The notes: generated by a model from the letters alone, not told the origin. Positions 8,702 through 18,199 are shown, numbered from the stretch's first letter. The stretch is DNA of 64,000 nucleotides from Cellvibrio polysaccharolyticus (GCF_015182315.1 NZ_PRDL01000001.1:2108001-2172000), one strand, 5' to 3'. Program-made: numbers and translations.

Positions 8702-9559
8702 TCACACAAAGCGGGCTTGATCAGCCACAAAATATTGCAGTTCGGAAGGAAGCTGGTAGACCACCGGTCGGCGAGTTTCCGGGCACTGAAACGCCAGTCG
8801 CCAGGCCAGCAGTTGCAGATCGCTTTTAATGTTGCTGCCGTACAAGCGGTCACCCACAATGGGAAAACCCGCCTGGGATAAATGTTTGCGAATCTGGTGC
8901 TTGCGGCCCGTTTCAATTTTTACCAGCAGCAGGGTGGTTTGCCCCGTTGGGTCGTAATTAAACGGCGACACGCGGGTAATCGCGACCTTGCCGTCAATCG
9001 GTTGGTCCAGTGTGACCAGCGCCGGTTGAAGAGGAAATTGGCCCTCGACACGGGTCTGGTATTGCTTATCCAGATCGCGCGATTGAAACAGCGCAGAAAG
9101 TTGTGCCGCCGCCGCAGGCGTGTGCGCAATCAACATCAAACCGGCGGCATCGCCATCGAGACGGTGCACCAGGAAACAGGGCCGACGCGGCGGTTGCAAT
9201 TCGGCGTAACGCAACAGGCTGCAATGGTCGCCCCATTGCGAACCTTGTGAAAGCAGCCCGTGCGGTTTGTACCAAACGCTGTAGGTTTTGTGCATGGCAA
9301 GTAATACCGGTGCTTCCGGTGCGCGTGCCAATACCTGGGCGTCGTAAAAAATTTGTACCAGAGTGCCTTCATCCAGAGGTTGCGTAGCGCGACGCAGCCG
9401 CAAGGTTTTTTGTTTGCGCTTCCACCACACGGCGCCTTTATTCATGGCGTCTTTAATACGTTGTTTGGAAAGGCCGGTAGTCGCCAGCAAGTCCAGCGCT
9501 GTTTGCCCGGTGTGCGTTGCGTGTAAATTGGCAATGATCGGTTTATTGATGTCGGTCAT
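8702..9559 (-). CDS. RluA-family RNA pseudouridine synthase
   Basis: 285 residues. The N-terminal part (about 10-85) resembles the short S4-like region of RluA enzymes (LLATTGLSKQRIKDAMNKGAVW). The catalytic domain has YKPHGLLSQGS, HRLDGDAAGLML with the catalytic aspartate, and GRKHQIRKHLSQAGFPIVGDRLYG. Most RluA relatives read HRLDxxTSG; here the loop is HRLDGDAAG, so the subgroup is divergent, but the essential Asp is kept. The exact tRNA or rRNA target cannot be told. ATG 9559 is chosen over a TTG 12 nt upstream. It is divergent from yaeQ, with 29 nt between the two starts. Confidence 0.85.
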   Translation of the reverse strand: MTDINKPIIANLHATHTGQTALDLLATTGLSKQRIKDAMNKGAVWWKRKQKTLRLRRATQPLDEGTLVQIFYDAQVLARAPEAPVLLAMHKTYSVWYKPHGLLSQGSQWGDHCSLLRYAELQPPRRPCFLVHRLDGDAAGLMLIAHTPAAAAQLSALFQSRDLDKQYQTRVEGQFPLQPALVTLDQPIDGKVAITRVSPFNYDPTGQTTLLLVKIETGRKHQIRKHLSQAGFPIVGDRLYGSNIKSDLQLLAWRLAFQCPETRRPVVYQLPSELQYFVADQARFV

Positions 9560-9588
9560 GAAATGATTCAATCGAAAGGAAAACTATT

Positions 9589-10122
9589 GTGGCCGAAAAA
9601 GCGACCATTTATAAAGCGAATATTACGCTCTCCGATACGGATCGGCACTATTATGACGATTTGAATCTCACCCTGGCCTTGCACCCCTCGGAAACCTTCG
9701 AGCGGATGGTGGTGCGTTTGCTGGCGTTTTGTTTTAACGCAACGGCACGACCGGTATTTAATAAGGGGTTGTCATCCCCGGAAGAGCCGGAATTGTGGTG
9801 CAAGTCCGATGATGGCCGCATCCTTAACTGGATCGAAGTAGGGCAACCGTCGGTAGATCGCCTGAAAAAAGCCTCCAGCCAATCGGTGGCGGTAGAAGTG
9901 TTTGCCTATGGCCGTGGTATGGATATCTGGTGGCAGCAACAACGCGATGCCATTTCGGCCATGCCCAAAGTCACCATGCATTATTTCGCTGCTGAAGAAT
10001 TGCAAGCGCTGGTGGCGCTGGTAGAAAAAAACATGCAATGGGCGGTTACCATTTCCGAGTCGCTGGTGTACGTATCTTCCGGAGACGCTACGGTGAGTAT
10101 TTCACTGCTGGAAATGCCCTGA
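9589..10122 (+). CDS. yaeQ: YaeQ family protein
   Basis: 177 residues, full length for YaeQ. The GTG start at 9589 has AAAGGA about 7 nt upstream. MAEKATIYKANITLSDTDRHYYDD opens as in other YaeQ proteins, and PELWCKSDDGRILNWIEVGQP carries the Asp, Glu and nearby residues placed like a PD-(D/E)XK nuclease fold, which the family is known to share. The biological role is not established; in E. coli it was found by suppression of RfaH loss. No membrane or signal segment is seen. It stands alone between a divergent pseudouridine synthase gene and cnoX. Confidence 0.9.
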   Translation: MAEKATIYKANITLSDTDRHYYDDLNLTLALHPSETFERMVVRLLAFCFNATARPVFNKGLSSPEEPELWCKSDDGRILNWIEVGQPSVDRLKKASSQSVAVEVFAYGRGMDIWWQQQRDAISAMPKVTMHYFAAEELQALVALVEKNMQWAVTISESLVYVSSGDATVSISLLEMP

Positions 10123-10183
10123 GCGGGGCACCATATTTAACCTCTATTTCTGATATTTTCATTGTTCGGGCAGGACCTCTGTT

Positions 10184-11035
10184 ATGCAAAAAATCGCTGA
10201 AATTACCCTCGATAACGCACAGTCATTATTAATCGATGAATCTTTCAACCGCCTGGTGGTTGTCGATTTCTGGGCTGACTGGTGCGCGCCTTGCAAGGCG
10301 CTGATGCCGATTCTGGAAAAATTGGCTAATGAATATCAAGGCGCTTTTCTGTTGGCGAAGGTTAATGCCGATGAGCAAAACATGATCTCCGGCCAGTTCG
10401 GGGTGAGAAGTTTGCCAACCGTTATCCTGATAAAAGACGGTCAGCCGATTGATGGATTTGCCGGTGCAAAATCGGAAGTTGAGGTGCGGGAGCTGTTACA
10501 AAAATACCTGCCCAAAGCCTGGGAGGCCACCTTGCAAGAGGCAGAAGCGTTAATCTCTGCTAATGACTATCAGGGCGCTTTACCTTTATTACGAAAGGTT
10601 TACGAAGAATCTTCCCACATGGCGGGAATCGCCTGCCTGTTAGCGCAAACATTGATTGAGCTTAAGCGCATCGACGAAGCAAAAGCGCTGCTCGATACCA
10701 TCAAATTTGCCGAGCGTGATGCCTTGTACGAACAGGTGCTGGCGCAACTGGATCTTGCACAGCAGGCGCAGAAAACACCCGAGCTTGCGGCTCTGGAGCA
10801 AGCTTATGCTGCCGATCCGGCCAATTTGTCGCTGGCTTATCAATTGGCGTTGCAGTGTCATCAGGAAAGTGAGCACCGCCAGGCGCTGTCGTTGTTGCTC
10901 GATATTTTGAAAAAAGAGCGCAATTTTTCCGAGGGCGGAGCGAAAAAAAGTTATATGGATATCCTTGCAGCGCTGGGTAAAGCAGACCCTTTGGCCATTG
11001 AATTTCAACGTAAATTATTTACATTGCTTTACTAG
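10184..11035 (+). CDS. cnoX: Co-chaperedoxin CnoX (YbbN): thioredoxin-TPR protein
   Basis: 283 residues. A thioredoxin domain (1-108) carries the redox motif WADWCAPCKAL and the cis-proline in SLPTVIL. Helical TPR-like repeats fill about 115-283. CnoX protects unfolded proteins from oxidation and aggregation and passes them to GroEL or DnaK. E. coli CnoX has lost the CxxC (it has SQHC); this protein keeps CAPC and so may also be an active oxidoreductase, as in some other proteobacteria. AGGAC lies upstream of ATG 10184. It appears monocistronic. Confidence 0.9.
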   Translation: MQKIAEITLDNAQSLLIDESFNRLVVVDFWADWCAPCKALMPILEKLANEYQGAFLLAKVNADEQNMISGQFGVRSLPTVILIKDGQPIDGFAGAKSEVEVRELLQKYLPKAWEATLQEAEALISANDYQGALPLLRKVYEESSHMAGIACLLAQTLIELKRIDEAKALLDTIKFAERDALYEQVLAQLDLAQQAQKTPELAALEQAYAADPANLSLAYQLALQCHQESEHRQALSLLLDILKKERNFSEGGAKKSYMDILAALGKADPLAIEFQRKLFTLLY

Positions 11036-11159
11036 GTGCCGGTTGGCCGCCTTTCCTGAAAACCGTTACACTCTTTAACACATATGAAATGCGGGTATTA
11101 AGTTTTAACGTGGGTGATATCAAAAAAAAGTGTGTGGACGAGTGCAACCGAGGTTCCCA

Positions 11160-12137
11160 ATGGTGAAGGCAAAATGCTGGCTCCTGGGGGTTTTAATAGC
11201 GGGGTTGGTGACAGGGTGCGATCAATCAGGATTGGAGTTGTCTGTGTCGCACAACACGGCTACCCCGCCTGCGTTCGTGATGCAGCAAGGTAATGATTTT
11301 GTTGTTGAGCACGGTGCTATCCAGCTTGGTTTGAAGCCGTTGATCGGCGGACGTGTGGCGTCGCTCAAATACAACGGCCACGAATTAATGAAAACCCAGG
11401 ACCCGGCCCGCAATGTTTTGTGGGGCGGCGTATTCTGGAGTAGCCCGCAAAGTGATTGGGGCTGGCCACCCATCGAAGCACACGACAGCAAACCCTATAA
11501 AGTTACAGTAGATGCCGACTCGCTGCTCTTCGCCAGCCAGACAGACCCCCGTACCGGTTTCAAAATCAGCAAGCGTTTCAGTGTTATTCCCGGCTCCGAA
11601 GCCCTGCGGTTTCACTACCGCATTTACAACCACTCCCAGGAAACCCGCTCAATAGCCCCGTGGGAAATCACCCGTCTCAAGCCCGGTGGTATTACGCTTT
11701 ACCCGAAAGGCGAAGAGGGTTACCAGAGCGGTATCTTCTATTTATTGCCGGTGGTTGAGCGTGATGGCATCGTCTGGCAAAAGTACAACATGCAAAACCT
11801 GCAAAAAGACCATCACAAATTGATGGCCGATGGCAGCGAAGGTTGGCTGGCCTACGTCAATGAAGGCTATCTGATCATCAAGCAATTCGAGGATGTTCCG
11901 GTTGCCAAAACCGCGCCAGGCGAAGGCGAAATTGAATTATTCGTCGGTGCTGAGCGAAGCTCAATGGAGTTGCAACAACAGGGCCCATTAACCTCGCTGA
12001 AAGCAGGGGAATATCTGGAGTGGGATGTCGTCTGGCACGTTCACAAAGTGCCCGAAGGGATACCGCTCAAAGAGGGTAGCGAAGCGCTGGTCAGTTACAT
12101 CCGCGACCAGGTTGCCAAAACAGCATTGAAACCCTGA
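11160..12137 (+). CDS. Lipoprotein with galactose-mutarotase-like (DUF4380-type) domain
   Basis: 325 residues. A signal peptide (MVKAKCWLLGVLIAGLVTGC) ends in the lipobox LVTGC, so it is probably a lipid-anchored envelope protein. The rest is beta-rich: LGLKPLIGGRVASLKYNGHELM, WGGVFWSSPQSDWGWPP, and later WEITRLKPGGITLYP. This pattern resembles aldose-epimerase/DUF4380 proteins, which share a beta-supersandwich that binds sugars. Enzyme activity is not known. ATG 11160 is chosen because GAGG lies 6 nt upstream and the lipoprotein signal starts there. It may help handle oligosaccharides at the cell surface, but that is inference. Confidence 0.65.
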   Translation: MVKAKCWLLGVLIAGLVTGCDQSGLELSVSHNTATPPAFVMQQGNDFVVEHGAIQLGLKPLIGGRVASLKYNGHELMKTQDPARNVLWGGVFWSSPQSDWGWPPIEAHDSKPYKVTVDADSLLFASQTDPRTGFKISKRFSVIPGSEALRFHYRIYNHSQETRSIAPWEITRLKPGGITLYPKGEEGYQSGIFYLLPVVERDGIVWQKYNMQNLQKDHHKLMADGSEGWLAYVNEGYLIIKQFEDVPVAKTAPGEGEIELFVGAERSSMELQQQGPLTSLKAGEYLEWDVVWHVHKVPEGIPLKEGSEALVSYIRDQVAKTALKP

Positions 12138-12143
12138 TACAAA

Positions 12144-12188
12144 CCCCATAAAAAAACCCGCACAGTAACTGGCGGGTTTTTTTATGGG
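12144..12188. terminator. Bidirectional terminator between lipoprotein gene and aroG
   Basis: CCCATAAAAAAACCCGC (12145-12161) pairs with GCGGGTTTTTTTATGGG (12172-12188), a long near-perfect stem with A and T runs inside it. It serves both converging genes. Confidence 0.92.
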
Positions 12189-12215
12189 CGCTACCTTGAG
12201 AATCGTTTTACTGAA

Positions 12216-13292
12216 TCAATCAAAGGTGCGGTTGCCCAGGCTGTTTTTGATGGTATCGCGCATCTTGCGCAGGGTGCGCTCGGTGGTTTCCCAGTCGATA
12301 CAGGCATCGGTTACCGATACGCCGTATTTCAGTTGCGACAGGTCAGCAGGAATGCTCTGGCTGCCAGCACCGATGTTGCTTTCTACCATCAGGCCAACAA
12401 TAGACTTGTTGCCTTCCTGAATCTGATTCGCCACGTTTTCCATCACCAGCGTTTGCAGCTCATGATTTTTGTTGGAGTTGGCGTGGCTGCAATCGACCAT
12501 GATGTTAGGAATCAGCTTCGCCTTTTGCAGCTCCTGCTCACACAGCGCTACGCTCACCGAGTCGTAGTTCGGCTTGCCGTTACCACCGCGCAATACCACG
12601 TGGCCATAAGCGTTGCCGCGGGTATGAACAATAGAAACCTGGCCAGCGGTGTTAATACCCAGAAAGCGGTGTGGCTTGGATACAGACTGCAACGCGTTGA
12701 TGGCTACGGTCAAACCGCCGTCGGTACCATTTTTGAAGCCGACCGCCGATGAAAGGCCACTGGCCATTTCGCGGTGGGTTTGCGACTCGGTAGTGCGTGC
12801 GCCAATGGCAGACCAGCTGATTAAATCCTGCAGGTATTGCGGAGAAATCGGATCCAACGCTTCGGTTGCCGTAGGCAAGCCCAGCTCGGCGATATCAATG
12901 AGCAATTTACGACCAATGTGCAAGCCTTCCTGAATCTTGAAAGAATCGTTCAGGTAGGGGTCGTTGATCAGGCCTTTCCAGCCAACCGTGGTGCGTGGCT
13001 TTTCAAAGTAAACGCGCATAATGACGTAGATGGTATCGCTGACTTCTTCCGCCAGTTTCTTCAGTCGCCCGGCATAATCTTTGGCTGCATCCACGTCGTG
13101 GATGGAGCAAGGGCCAATCACCACAAAAATGCGTGGATCCTTGCGATCAAGAATATTGCGTACGGTTTCGCGACCTTCAGTTACTACCTTGCGGGCGGTT
13201 TCTGTCAGGGGCAGCGCTGTTTTCAACGCGTCAGGAGAGATAAGCAACTCCTGGGAAACCACGTTCAGATCGTCTACTTGAGCATCAGTCAT
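12216..13292 (-). CDS. aroG: 3-deoxy-7-phosphoheptulonate (DAHP) synthase, class I
   Basis: 358 residues, standard for AroF/G/H. It joins phosphoenolpyruvate and erythrose 4-phosphate, the first step of aromatic amino acid synthesis. Hallmarks are VVIGPCSIHD, MRVYFEKPRTTVGWKGLINDP, WSAIGARTTESQTHRE, HVVLRGGNGKPNY and VDCSHANSNK with metal and substrate ligands. The frame stays open upstream to 13634, but ATG 13292 (MTDAQVDDLNVVSQ) is where homology begins. Which aromatic amino acid inhibits it cannot be read with certainty, so the letter G is provisional. It shares a terminator with the converging lipoprotein gene. Confidence 0.93.
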   Translation of the reverse strand: MTDAQVDDLNVVSQELLISPDALKTALPLTETARKVVTEGRETVRNILDRKDPRIFVVIGPCSIHDVDAAKDYAGRLKKLAEEVSDTIYVIMRVYFEKPRTTVGWKGLINDPYLNDSFKIQEGLHIGRKLLIDIAELGLPTATEALDPISPQYLQDLISWSAIGARTTESQTHREMASGLSSAVGFKNGTDGGLTVAINALQSVSKPHRFLGINTAGQVSIVHTRGNAYGHVVLRGGNGKPNYDSVSVALCEQELQKAKLIPNIMVDCSHANSNKNHELQTLVMENVANQIQEGNKSIVGLMVESNIGAGSQSIPADLSQLKYGVSVTDACIDWETTERTLRKMRDTIKNSLGNRTFD

Positions 13293-13978
13293 TACTGTTT
13301 TCCATAAAAAAGGCAATTTCGCCGCTATTCTACTGAAAAATCCGGCTGTTGGGGGGAGGTTTTTCGCAATGGCGGAGATAGTAATGGCCAATCGGAAGAC
13401 TTTCCAGAGGCTGTTGCTCAAACCGGCAGGGTTGGTTGCCGGGTGATTCGTTTCGGGTTTATGAAGCGGCCAGGTTGAGGTAATGCTTTCCGGTAAAGTG
13501 GATGCGCTGCTGCCCCATTCAGCCAATTTGAGCGGTAGCCATTTCCAAACTGGTAATTCGGCATGTAGAGGCGAGCAGGTTAAGGCCAGGGGCACGACAC
13601 TGACGGCGGTTTGCAATCGCTCTTTCAAAAACAAAATTCCGTCCGGTTTTTCTTCGTTAACGCATCATTGCCCACCGTTAAAAATCAGCGCCGTGTTTGA
13701 AAATAGTCAGGTTGCTAACGTCGTTGCTGTGTGGAAATCATCGGCAGTTTTTTGCCCGACTTTTTCAGCGGGCTAAATGAGGCCGCCTGCGGCAAGCATA
13801 AATTTTCAGGGCAGCAAAACGCCGTTTTATGTGTGCCCGGTGGTATTAATGGAAAAAAAATAGAAATAGATAGCACTATTTTTAGTAATTTCCATAACCA
13901 ACGGGATTTATTTAAAAGCTGTGCTATGTTTTTTGTTGTCGGTGCTGTATTACTTTTAATGACTACGGAGCAATAAAC
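13293..13978. other. Divergent intergenic region between aroG and the histone-like gene
   Basis: 686 bp. Open frames here (one continuing aroG upstream, one rightward at 13483-13776) show no ribosome-binding site or known family. Near the right end AAAAATAG and CTATTTTT form an inverted repeat (about 13856-13883), followed by AT-rich sequence that probably holds the promoter of the next gene. No tRNA is seen. Confidence 0.5.
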
Positions 13979-14821
13979 ATGGCTAAAGTCGACAACGCAG
14001 TAGTGAATCCAAAAAAACAATCCACTGGAACACAAAAAACCGCCCGTTCATCAGGACGTGTATCCACGCGTTCGACAGTCGCTTCATCCTCTGCCAGACC
14101 TGTCCCGAAAAAAAGTGCTGCCAAATCGGCAACCCGTTCAACCAGTAAAGCCACAACGCGTACCGCTGCAAAACCACGCGCTGCGGGTAAGATCACTGAC
14201 CCCGGTGTGTTAAAAGCACAGTCGTTGGTAGATAGTTTGCAAAAGGATGTCGCTGCGCATACCCGTGCCTTGTCCGCATCCAAAAAGAATGTTGCCAAAA
14301 CCAAAACCCGCTCTACCAAATCAGCCAGTGCGGCCGATCGTAAAGAAGCCAGAAACGCTTCGATTTCTCATGATAAGTTGAGTGCCACTGCCAAAACGAC
14401 ACGCAGCAAATTGAGTGAAGCTCGCCTGGCGCTGACCAAAAGCAAAGCCCTGCATTCGGCCAAAAGTGCTGAGGAATCTGCCAAGCAAAAACTTCAGGAA
14501 TTGCATGAAAAACTGAGTGCTCGTGCTGACGCCGATCTGGAAAAAGCGCGCAGAGCTTTTGAAACCAAATGGAAAAAACTGCGTACAGCAGCAGACTCCA
14601 AAAAAATCAAAGCAGCGACTAAAAAGCTGTCGGCAAAAACCAAAGCCGCACAGAAAAAATCCAGTAGCCAGTTGGCGCAACTGGAGAAAAAGCTGGCCGG
14701 TGGTTCTACCACCAAAACCCGTCAAAGTCGTAAGACGGACACCGCAGCAAAACCTCGTAAAGCCGCTACCGCAACACGCAAGTCTGCCGGGCGCAAGCCT
14801 TCACGTCGTACCGCGTCCTGA
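13979..14821 (+). CDS. Histone-H1-like, lysine/alanine-rich basic protein (AlgP-like)
   Basis: 280 residues made almost wholly of Lys, Ala, Ser, Thr and Arg. Two disordered, basic ends (1-75 and 235-280, with AKSATRSTSKATTRTAAKPR and RKSAGRKPSRRTAS) flank a central helical, coiled-coil-like region (about 78-235) rich in KxxA heptads. The make-up resembles AlgP and other bacterial H1-like nucleoid proteins, which bind DNA through their basic tails. GGAG lies 8 nt before ATG 13979. AlgP was linked to alginate regulation in Pseudomonas, but there is no such link here. Low sequence complexity makes the family call by composition only. Confidence 0.6.
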   Translation: MAKVDNAVVNPKKQSTGTQKTARSSGRVSTRSTVASSSARPVPKKSAAKSATRSTSKATTRTAAKPRAAGKITDPGVLKAQSLVDSLQKDVAAHTRALSASKKNVAKTKTRSTKSASAADRKEARNASISHDKLSATAKTTRSKLSEARLALTKSKALHSAKSAEESAKQKLQELHEKLSARADADLEKARRAFETKWKKLRTAADSKKIKAATKKLSAKTKAAQKKSSSQLAQLEKKLAGGSTTKTRQSRKTDTAAKPRKAATATRKSAGRKPSRRTAS

Positions 14822-14846
14822 TTTTTCAGCGCGGTCGTCGTTAATT

Positions 14847-14890
14847 AACCTTTAGCGCCGTTTAACCACGGCGCTAAAGGTTTTTGTTTT
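14847..14890 (+). terminator. Rho-independent terminator
   Basis: AACCTTTAGCGCCG (14847-14860) pairs perfectly with CGGCGCTAAAGGTT (14869-14882), followed by TTTGTTTTT. Confidence 0.93.
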
Positions 14891-15000
14891 TCGGCCATTC
14901 ATAACCAAACCGTCTTGCGGTGTCAGCCGTACAAGATATCGGTGTTTTGACCCGTTGGAATCTGGCAAAATACCGGCTCATTTTCCAATATCCGATAGTT

Positions 15001-15711
15001 ATGTCTCTGATTCTCGCTCTCGATTCGTCTTCTGATGCCTGTTCCGTTGCTTTAAATGACAACGGCAAGCTTACCTCCCTGTTTGAGCACGCCGCCAAAA
15101 GCCATACCCAACGGCTGTTGCCGATGGTAGACGAAGTGCTGGCCACTACCGGTTATCAGCTGTCTGACCTTGACGCGATTGCCTTTGGCCGTGGCCCTGG
15201 CTCTTTTACCGGTTTGCGAATTTGCCTGGGCATTGTTCAGGGACTGGCGTTTGGAGCCAATTTGCCCGTTATCCCGGTATCAACACTGGAAAGCATGGCC
15301 TACGCCTGGTTTGCCGGGCAGGGCAGTAGCAGCGCTGGCAAGCCATTGCTGGTTGCCCTGGATGCCCGCATGAATGAGGTTTACTGGTCGCTGTATCAAT
15401 ACAAATCGGGCAGCTGTGAGCCGCAAGCACTGGTTCCGGAAGCGGTAATGTCGCCAGCGGATGTTGTTCAACAGGTTCAGGCCTTGAACCTTGCGGCGCT
15501 GTCAGCTATCGGGCCGGGTTGGCACTATCCGGAGTTGGCCGTATTACCGGCAGGCAACCCTTCGTTAACCTGTCTTCCCGATGCCGCTGCCATGGCGGTA
15601 CTGGCCGCTGAAAAATTTCGTCGCGGTGAACAGCTGCCGGTGATGGAAGCCGAACCCGTCTATTTACGCAATGAAGTGTCCTGGCAAAAACGCCAGCGTA
15701 TCCGCCAATAA
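15001..15711 (+). CDS. tsaB: tRNA threonylcarbamoyladenosine biosynthesis protein TsaB
   Basis: 236 residues with an ASKHA fold. MSLILALDSSSDACSVAL begins as in all TsaB proteins, and FGRGPGSFTGLRICLGIVQGLA is the signature loop. TsaB pairs with TsaD and TsaE to place the t6A modification at position 37 of tRNAs reading ANN codons. ATG 15001 starts at the conserved N-terminus; the frame is open further upstream, but that stretch has no homology. M18 aminopeptidase follows 25 nt later. Confidence 0.94.
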   Translation: MSLILALDSSSDACSVALNDNGKLTSLFEHAAKSHTQRLLPMVDEVLATTGYQLSDLDAIAFGRGPGSFTGLRICLGIVQGLAFGANLPVIPVSTLESMAYAWFAGQGSSSAGKPLLVALDARMNEVYWSLYQYKSGSCEPQALVPEAVMSPADVVQQVQALNLAALSAIGPGWHYPELAVLPAGNPSLTCLPDAAAMAVLAAEKFRRGEQLPVMEAEPVYLRNEVSWQKRQRIRQ

Positions 15712-15736
15712 TTTACTGATTTTCAGGTAGCTGATT

Positions 15737-17083
15737 ATGTCTGCATCCCATACTTCTGTAGCGTCTTTTAACCAGCAGTTGCTTCAATTTCTTGAGAGTT
15801 CTCCCACCGCGTATCACGCTACCGGTTCTCTGTTGGCCATTTTGCTGGATGCCGGTTTTGAGCGTTTATACGAAGGCGATGCCTGGCAACTGCAGCCAGG
15901 CAAGCGCTATGTGCTTACACGTAACGACTCGTCGCTGATTGCTTTCGTCTATGGCGCAGGTAATTTGACAGAGCAGGGCATTCGCATGGTCGGTGCGCAC
16001 ACGGACAGCCCCTGTTTGAAAGTTAAACCGCGCCCCGAGTTGTTAAGAATGGGTTACGCGCAACTGGGTGTGGAAGTGTATGGCGGCGCGCTGCTGGCGC
16101 CCTGGTTTGACCGCGATTTATCCATGGCAGGCAAGGTTTCTTTTCGCAATCGCAGCGGCAAATTGCAGCACGCCTTGATCAATGTAAAAAAGCCGGTAGT
16201 AACGATTCCCAGCCTCGCGATACACCTGGACCGCGGTGTCAATGACAATCGCAGTATTAACGCCCAGCGCGATATCGTTCCTTTATGGCTGCAACTGCCG
16301 GAAGGTGAAGACAAAGCGCCGGCTTTTCGTCAGCAGCTATTGCAACAACTGCAGCAGGAATATCCGGAGGTGGATGCCGAGGAAATTCTCGATTATGAAA
16401 TCAGCCTCTACGACACCCAGCCGCCAGCAATAGTCGGGCAGCGGGAGCAATTTATTGCCAGTGCGCGACTGGACAACCTGCTAAGTTGTTTTATCGGTTT
16501 GCAAGCCCTGTTGCAGGCCGACGGCAGCCAATCGACCTTATTGATTTGTACCGATCACGAAGAGGTGGGCAGTGCCTCCTGCTGTGGCGCCAAAGGTCCG
16601 TTGCTGCAAAATTTTCTGGAGCGTTTGCTGCCGGAGAATGAAACCCGCACCCGGGTCATCGAGCAGTCGATGATGATCTCTGCTGACAATGCTCATGGCA
16701 TTCACCCGAACTTTCCCGATCGTCACGATGAAAACCACGGCCCGTTACTCAATCGCGGCCCGGTTATCAAAATCAACGCTAACCAGCGCTACGCCAGCAC
16801 CAGTGATGGCAGCGCCTTGTTTCGCTTGTTGTGTCAGCAAGTGGATGTGCCGGTGCAGAATTTTGTGGCTCGCACCGACATGGGCTGCGGCAGCACAATC
16901 GGCCCGGTCATCGCCTCCGAAGTGGGTGTGCGCACCCTGGATGTGGGCGTGCCCACCTTTGCCATGCACTCCATTCGGGAGCTGGCTGGCACTCAGGATG
17001 GCTGGTACCTCTACCGGGTCATGGGCGCGTTTTACGCCTATAGCGGCTCGCTGACCAGCCAATTACTGGGCGAACAACGCTAA
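15737..17083 (+). CDS. apeB: M18 family aminopeptidase
   Basis: 448 residues, typical for M18 (aspartyl aminopeptidase-like) zinc enzymes. Metal ligands sit in GAHTDSPCLKVKP (His and Asp), DNLLSCF and DHEEVGSASCCGAKG (Asp, catalytic Glu, Glu), with a C-terminal GVPTFAMHSIRE that supplies the last His. It removes N-terminal, often acidic, residues from peptides in the cytoplasm. No signal peptide is seen. It lies 25 nt after tsaB and may be cotranscribed. Specificity for Asp or Glu is inferred from the family. Confidence 0.93.
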   Translation: MSASHTSVASFNQQLLQFLESSPTAYHATGSLLAILLDAGFERLYEGDAWQLQPGKRYVLTRNDSSLIAFVYGAGNLTEQGIRMVGAHTDSPCLKVKPRPELLRMGYAQLGVEVYGGALLAPWFDRDLSMAGKVSFRNRSGKLQHALINVKKPVVTIPSLAIHLDRGVNDNRSINAQRDIVPLWLQLPEGEDKAPAFRQQLLQQLQQEYPEVDAEEILDYEISLYDTQPPAIVGQREQFIASARLDNLLSCFIGLQALLQADGSQSTLLICTDHEEVGSASCCGAKGPLLQNFLERLLPENETRTRVIEQSMMISADNAHGIHPNFPDRHDENHGPLLNRGPVIKINANQRYASTSDGSALFRLLCQQVDVPVQNFVARTDMGCGSTIGPVIASEVGVRTLDVGVPTFAMHSIRELAGTQDGWYLYRVMGAFYAYSGSLTSQLLGEQR

Positions 17084-17166
17084 CGACCCAACGGTTCGCA
17101 AATCCTGCCGTTGCCTGTATTATGTGCCGCTTTATTCTATTGATTTGAGTCTATAAGAAGCGAACC

Positions 17167-18174
17167 ATGAGCAAGCAACGGATTCTTACCGGCATTACCA
17201 CCACAGGCACCCCGCACCTCGGCAACTATGTCGGCGCTATTCGCCCGGCCATTCAAATGAGCCAAAGCGCCAACGCCGAGTCATTCTTTTTTCTGGCCAA
17301 TTTTCACGCGCTAATCAAATGTCACGACCCGGCACAGGTAGATCAATCCACCCGCGAAATCGCCGCCACCTGGCTGGCGCTGGGGCTGGATACCGACAAC
17401 GCGGTTTTTTATCGCCAATCTGACGTACCGGAAATTCCCCAGCTCTCCTGGATTCTTACCTGCGTTGCCGCCAAAGGTTTAATGAACCGTGCCCACGCCT
17501 ACAAAGCCTCCGTAGATGCCAACCGTGAAGCCGGTGAAGACCCGGATTACGGCGTGACCATGGGTTTATACAGCTACCCGGTGTTAATGGCCGCTGACAT
17601 TCTCATGTTCAATGCCACCCAGGTACCTGTTGGCAAAGACCAGATTCAACACATCGAAATGGCACGGGATATTGCAGGGCGTTTCAACCATATTTTCGGC
17701 GAGCGTTTCGCGTTGCCGGAAGCAAAAGTGGATGACAATGTCGCGGTGCTGCAAGGTTTGGACGGCCGCAAAATGAGTAAGAGCTACGGCAACACCATCC
17801 CGTTATTTTTACCGGAAAAACAACTCAAAAAATCCATCAATAAAATTGTCACCAATTTATTGGAACCGGGAGAAGCGAAAGACCCGGACAGCTCAACGGT
17901 ATTCCAAATCTGGCAAGCCTTTGCCACCGAACAACAAACCGCTGAAATGCGCCAGGCATTTCTCGATGGCATTGCCTGGGGCGAAGCCAAAAAACAATTA
18001 TTTGAATTGATCAACGGACAAATCGCCGAAGCACGCGAGCGCTACAACGACTTGCTCTCCCGCCCCTCGGACATCGAAGACATATTGCAAGCCGGCGCTA
18101 AAAAAGCCAGAGCACACAGCGAACCCATGCTGGAAGCTGTGCGTGAAGCCGTGGGAATTCGCACCATCAAATAA
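17167..18174 (+). CDS. trpS: Tryptophan--tRNA ligase
   Basis: 335 residues, class I synthetase. The HIGH-type motif is TPHLGNY (about 16-22) and the KMSKS loop is GRKMSKSYGN (about 200). It charges tRNA-Trp. ATG 17167 has AAGAAGCGAACC upstream. It is followed by a strong terminator that separates it from the CRISPR-Cas locus. Confidence 0.96.
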   Translation: MSKQRILTGITTTGTPHLGNYVGAIRPAIQMSQSANAESFFFLANFHALIKCHDPAQVDQSTREIAATWLALGLDTDNAVFYRQSDVPEIPQLSWILTCVAAKGLMNRAHAYKASVDANREAGEDPDYGVTMGLYSYPVLMAADILMFNATQVPVGKDQIQHIEMARDIAGRFNHIFGERFALPEAKVDDNVAVLQGLDGRKMSKSYGNTIPLFLPEKQLKKSINKIVTNLLEPGEAKDPDSSTVFQIWQAFATEQQTAEMRQAFLDGIAWGEAKKQLFELINGQIAEARERYNDLLSRPSDIEDILQAGAKKARAHSEPMLEAVREAVGIRTIK

Positions 18175-18199
18175 TCCGGCTCTGCCGGTTGTTTTACCG

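Noticed and set aside
13293..13634. N-terminal extension of DAHP synthase by 114 codons
   Set aside because: The frame is open but the known protein starts at ATG 13292; the extension has no family features.
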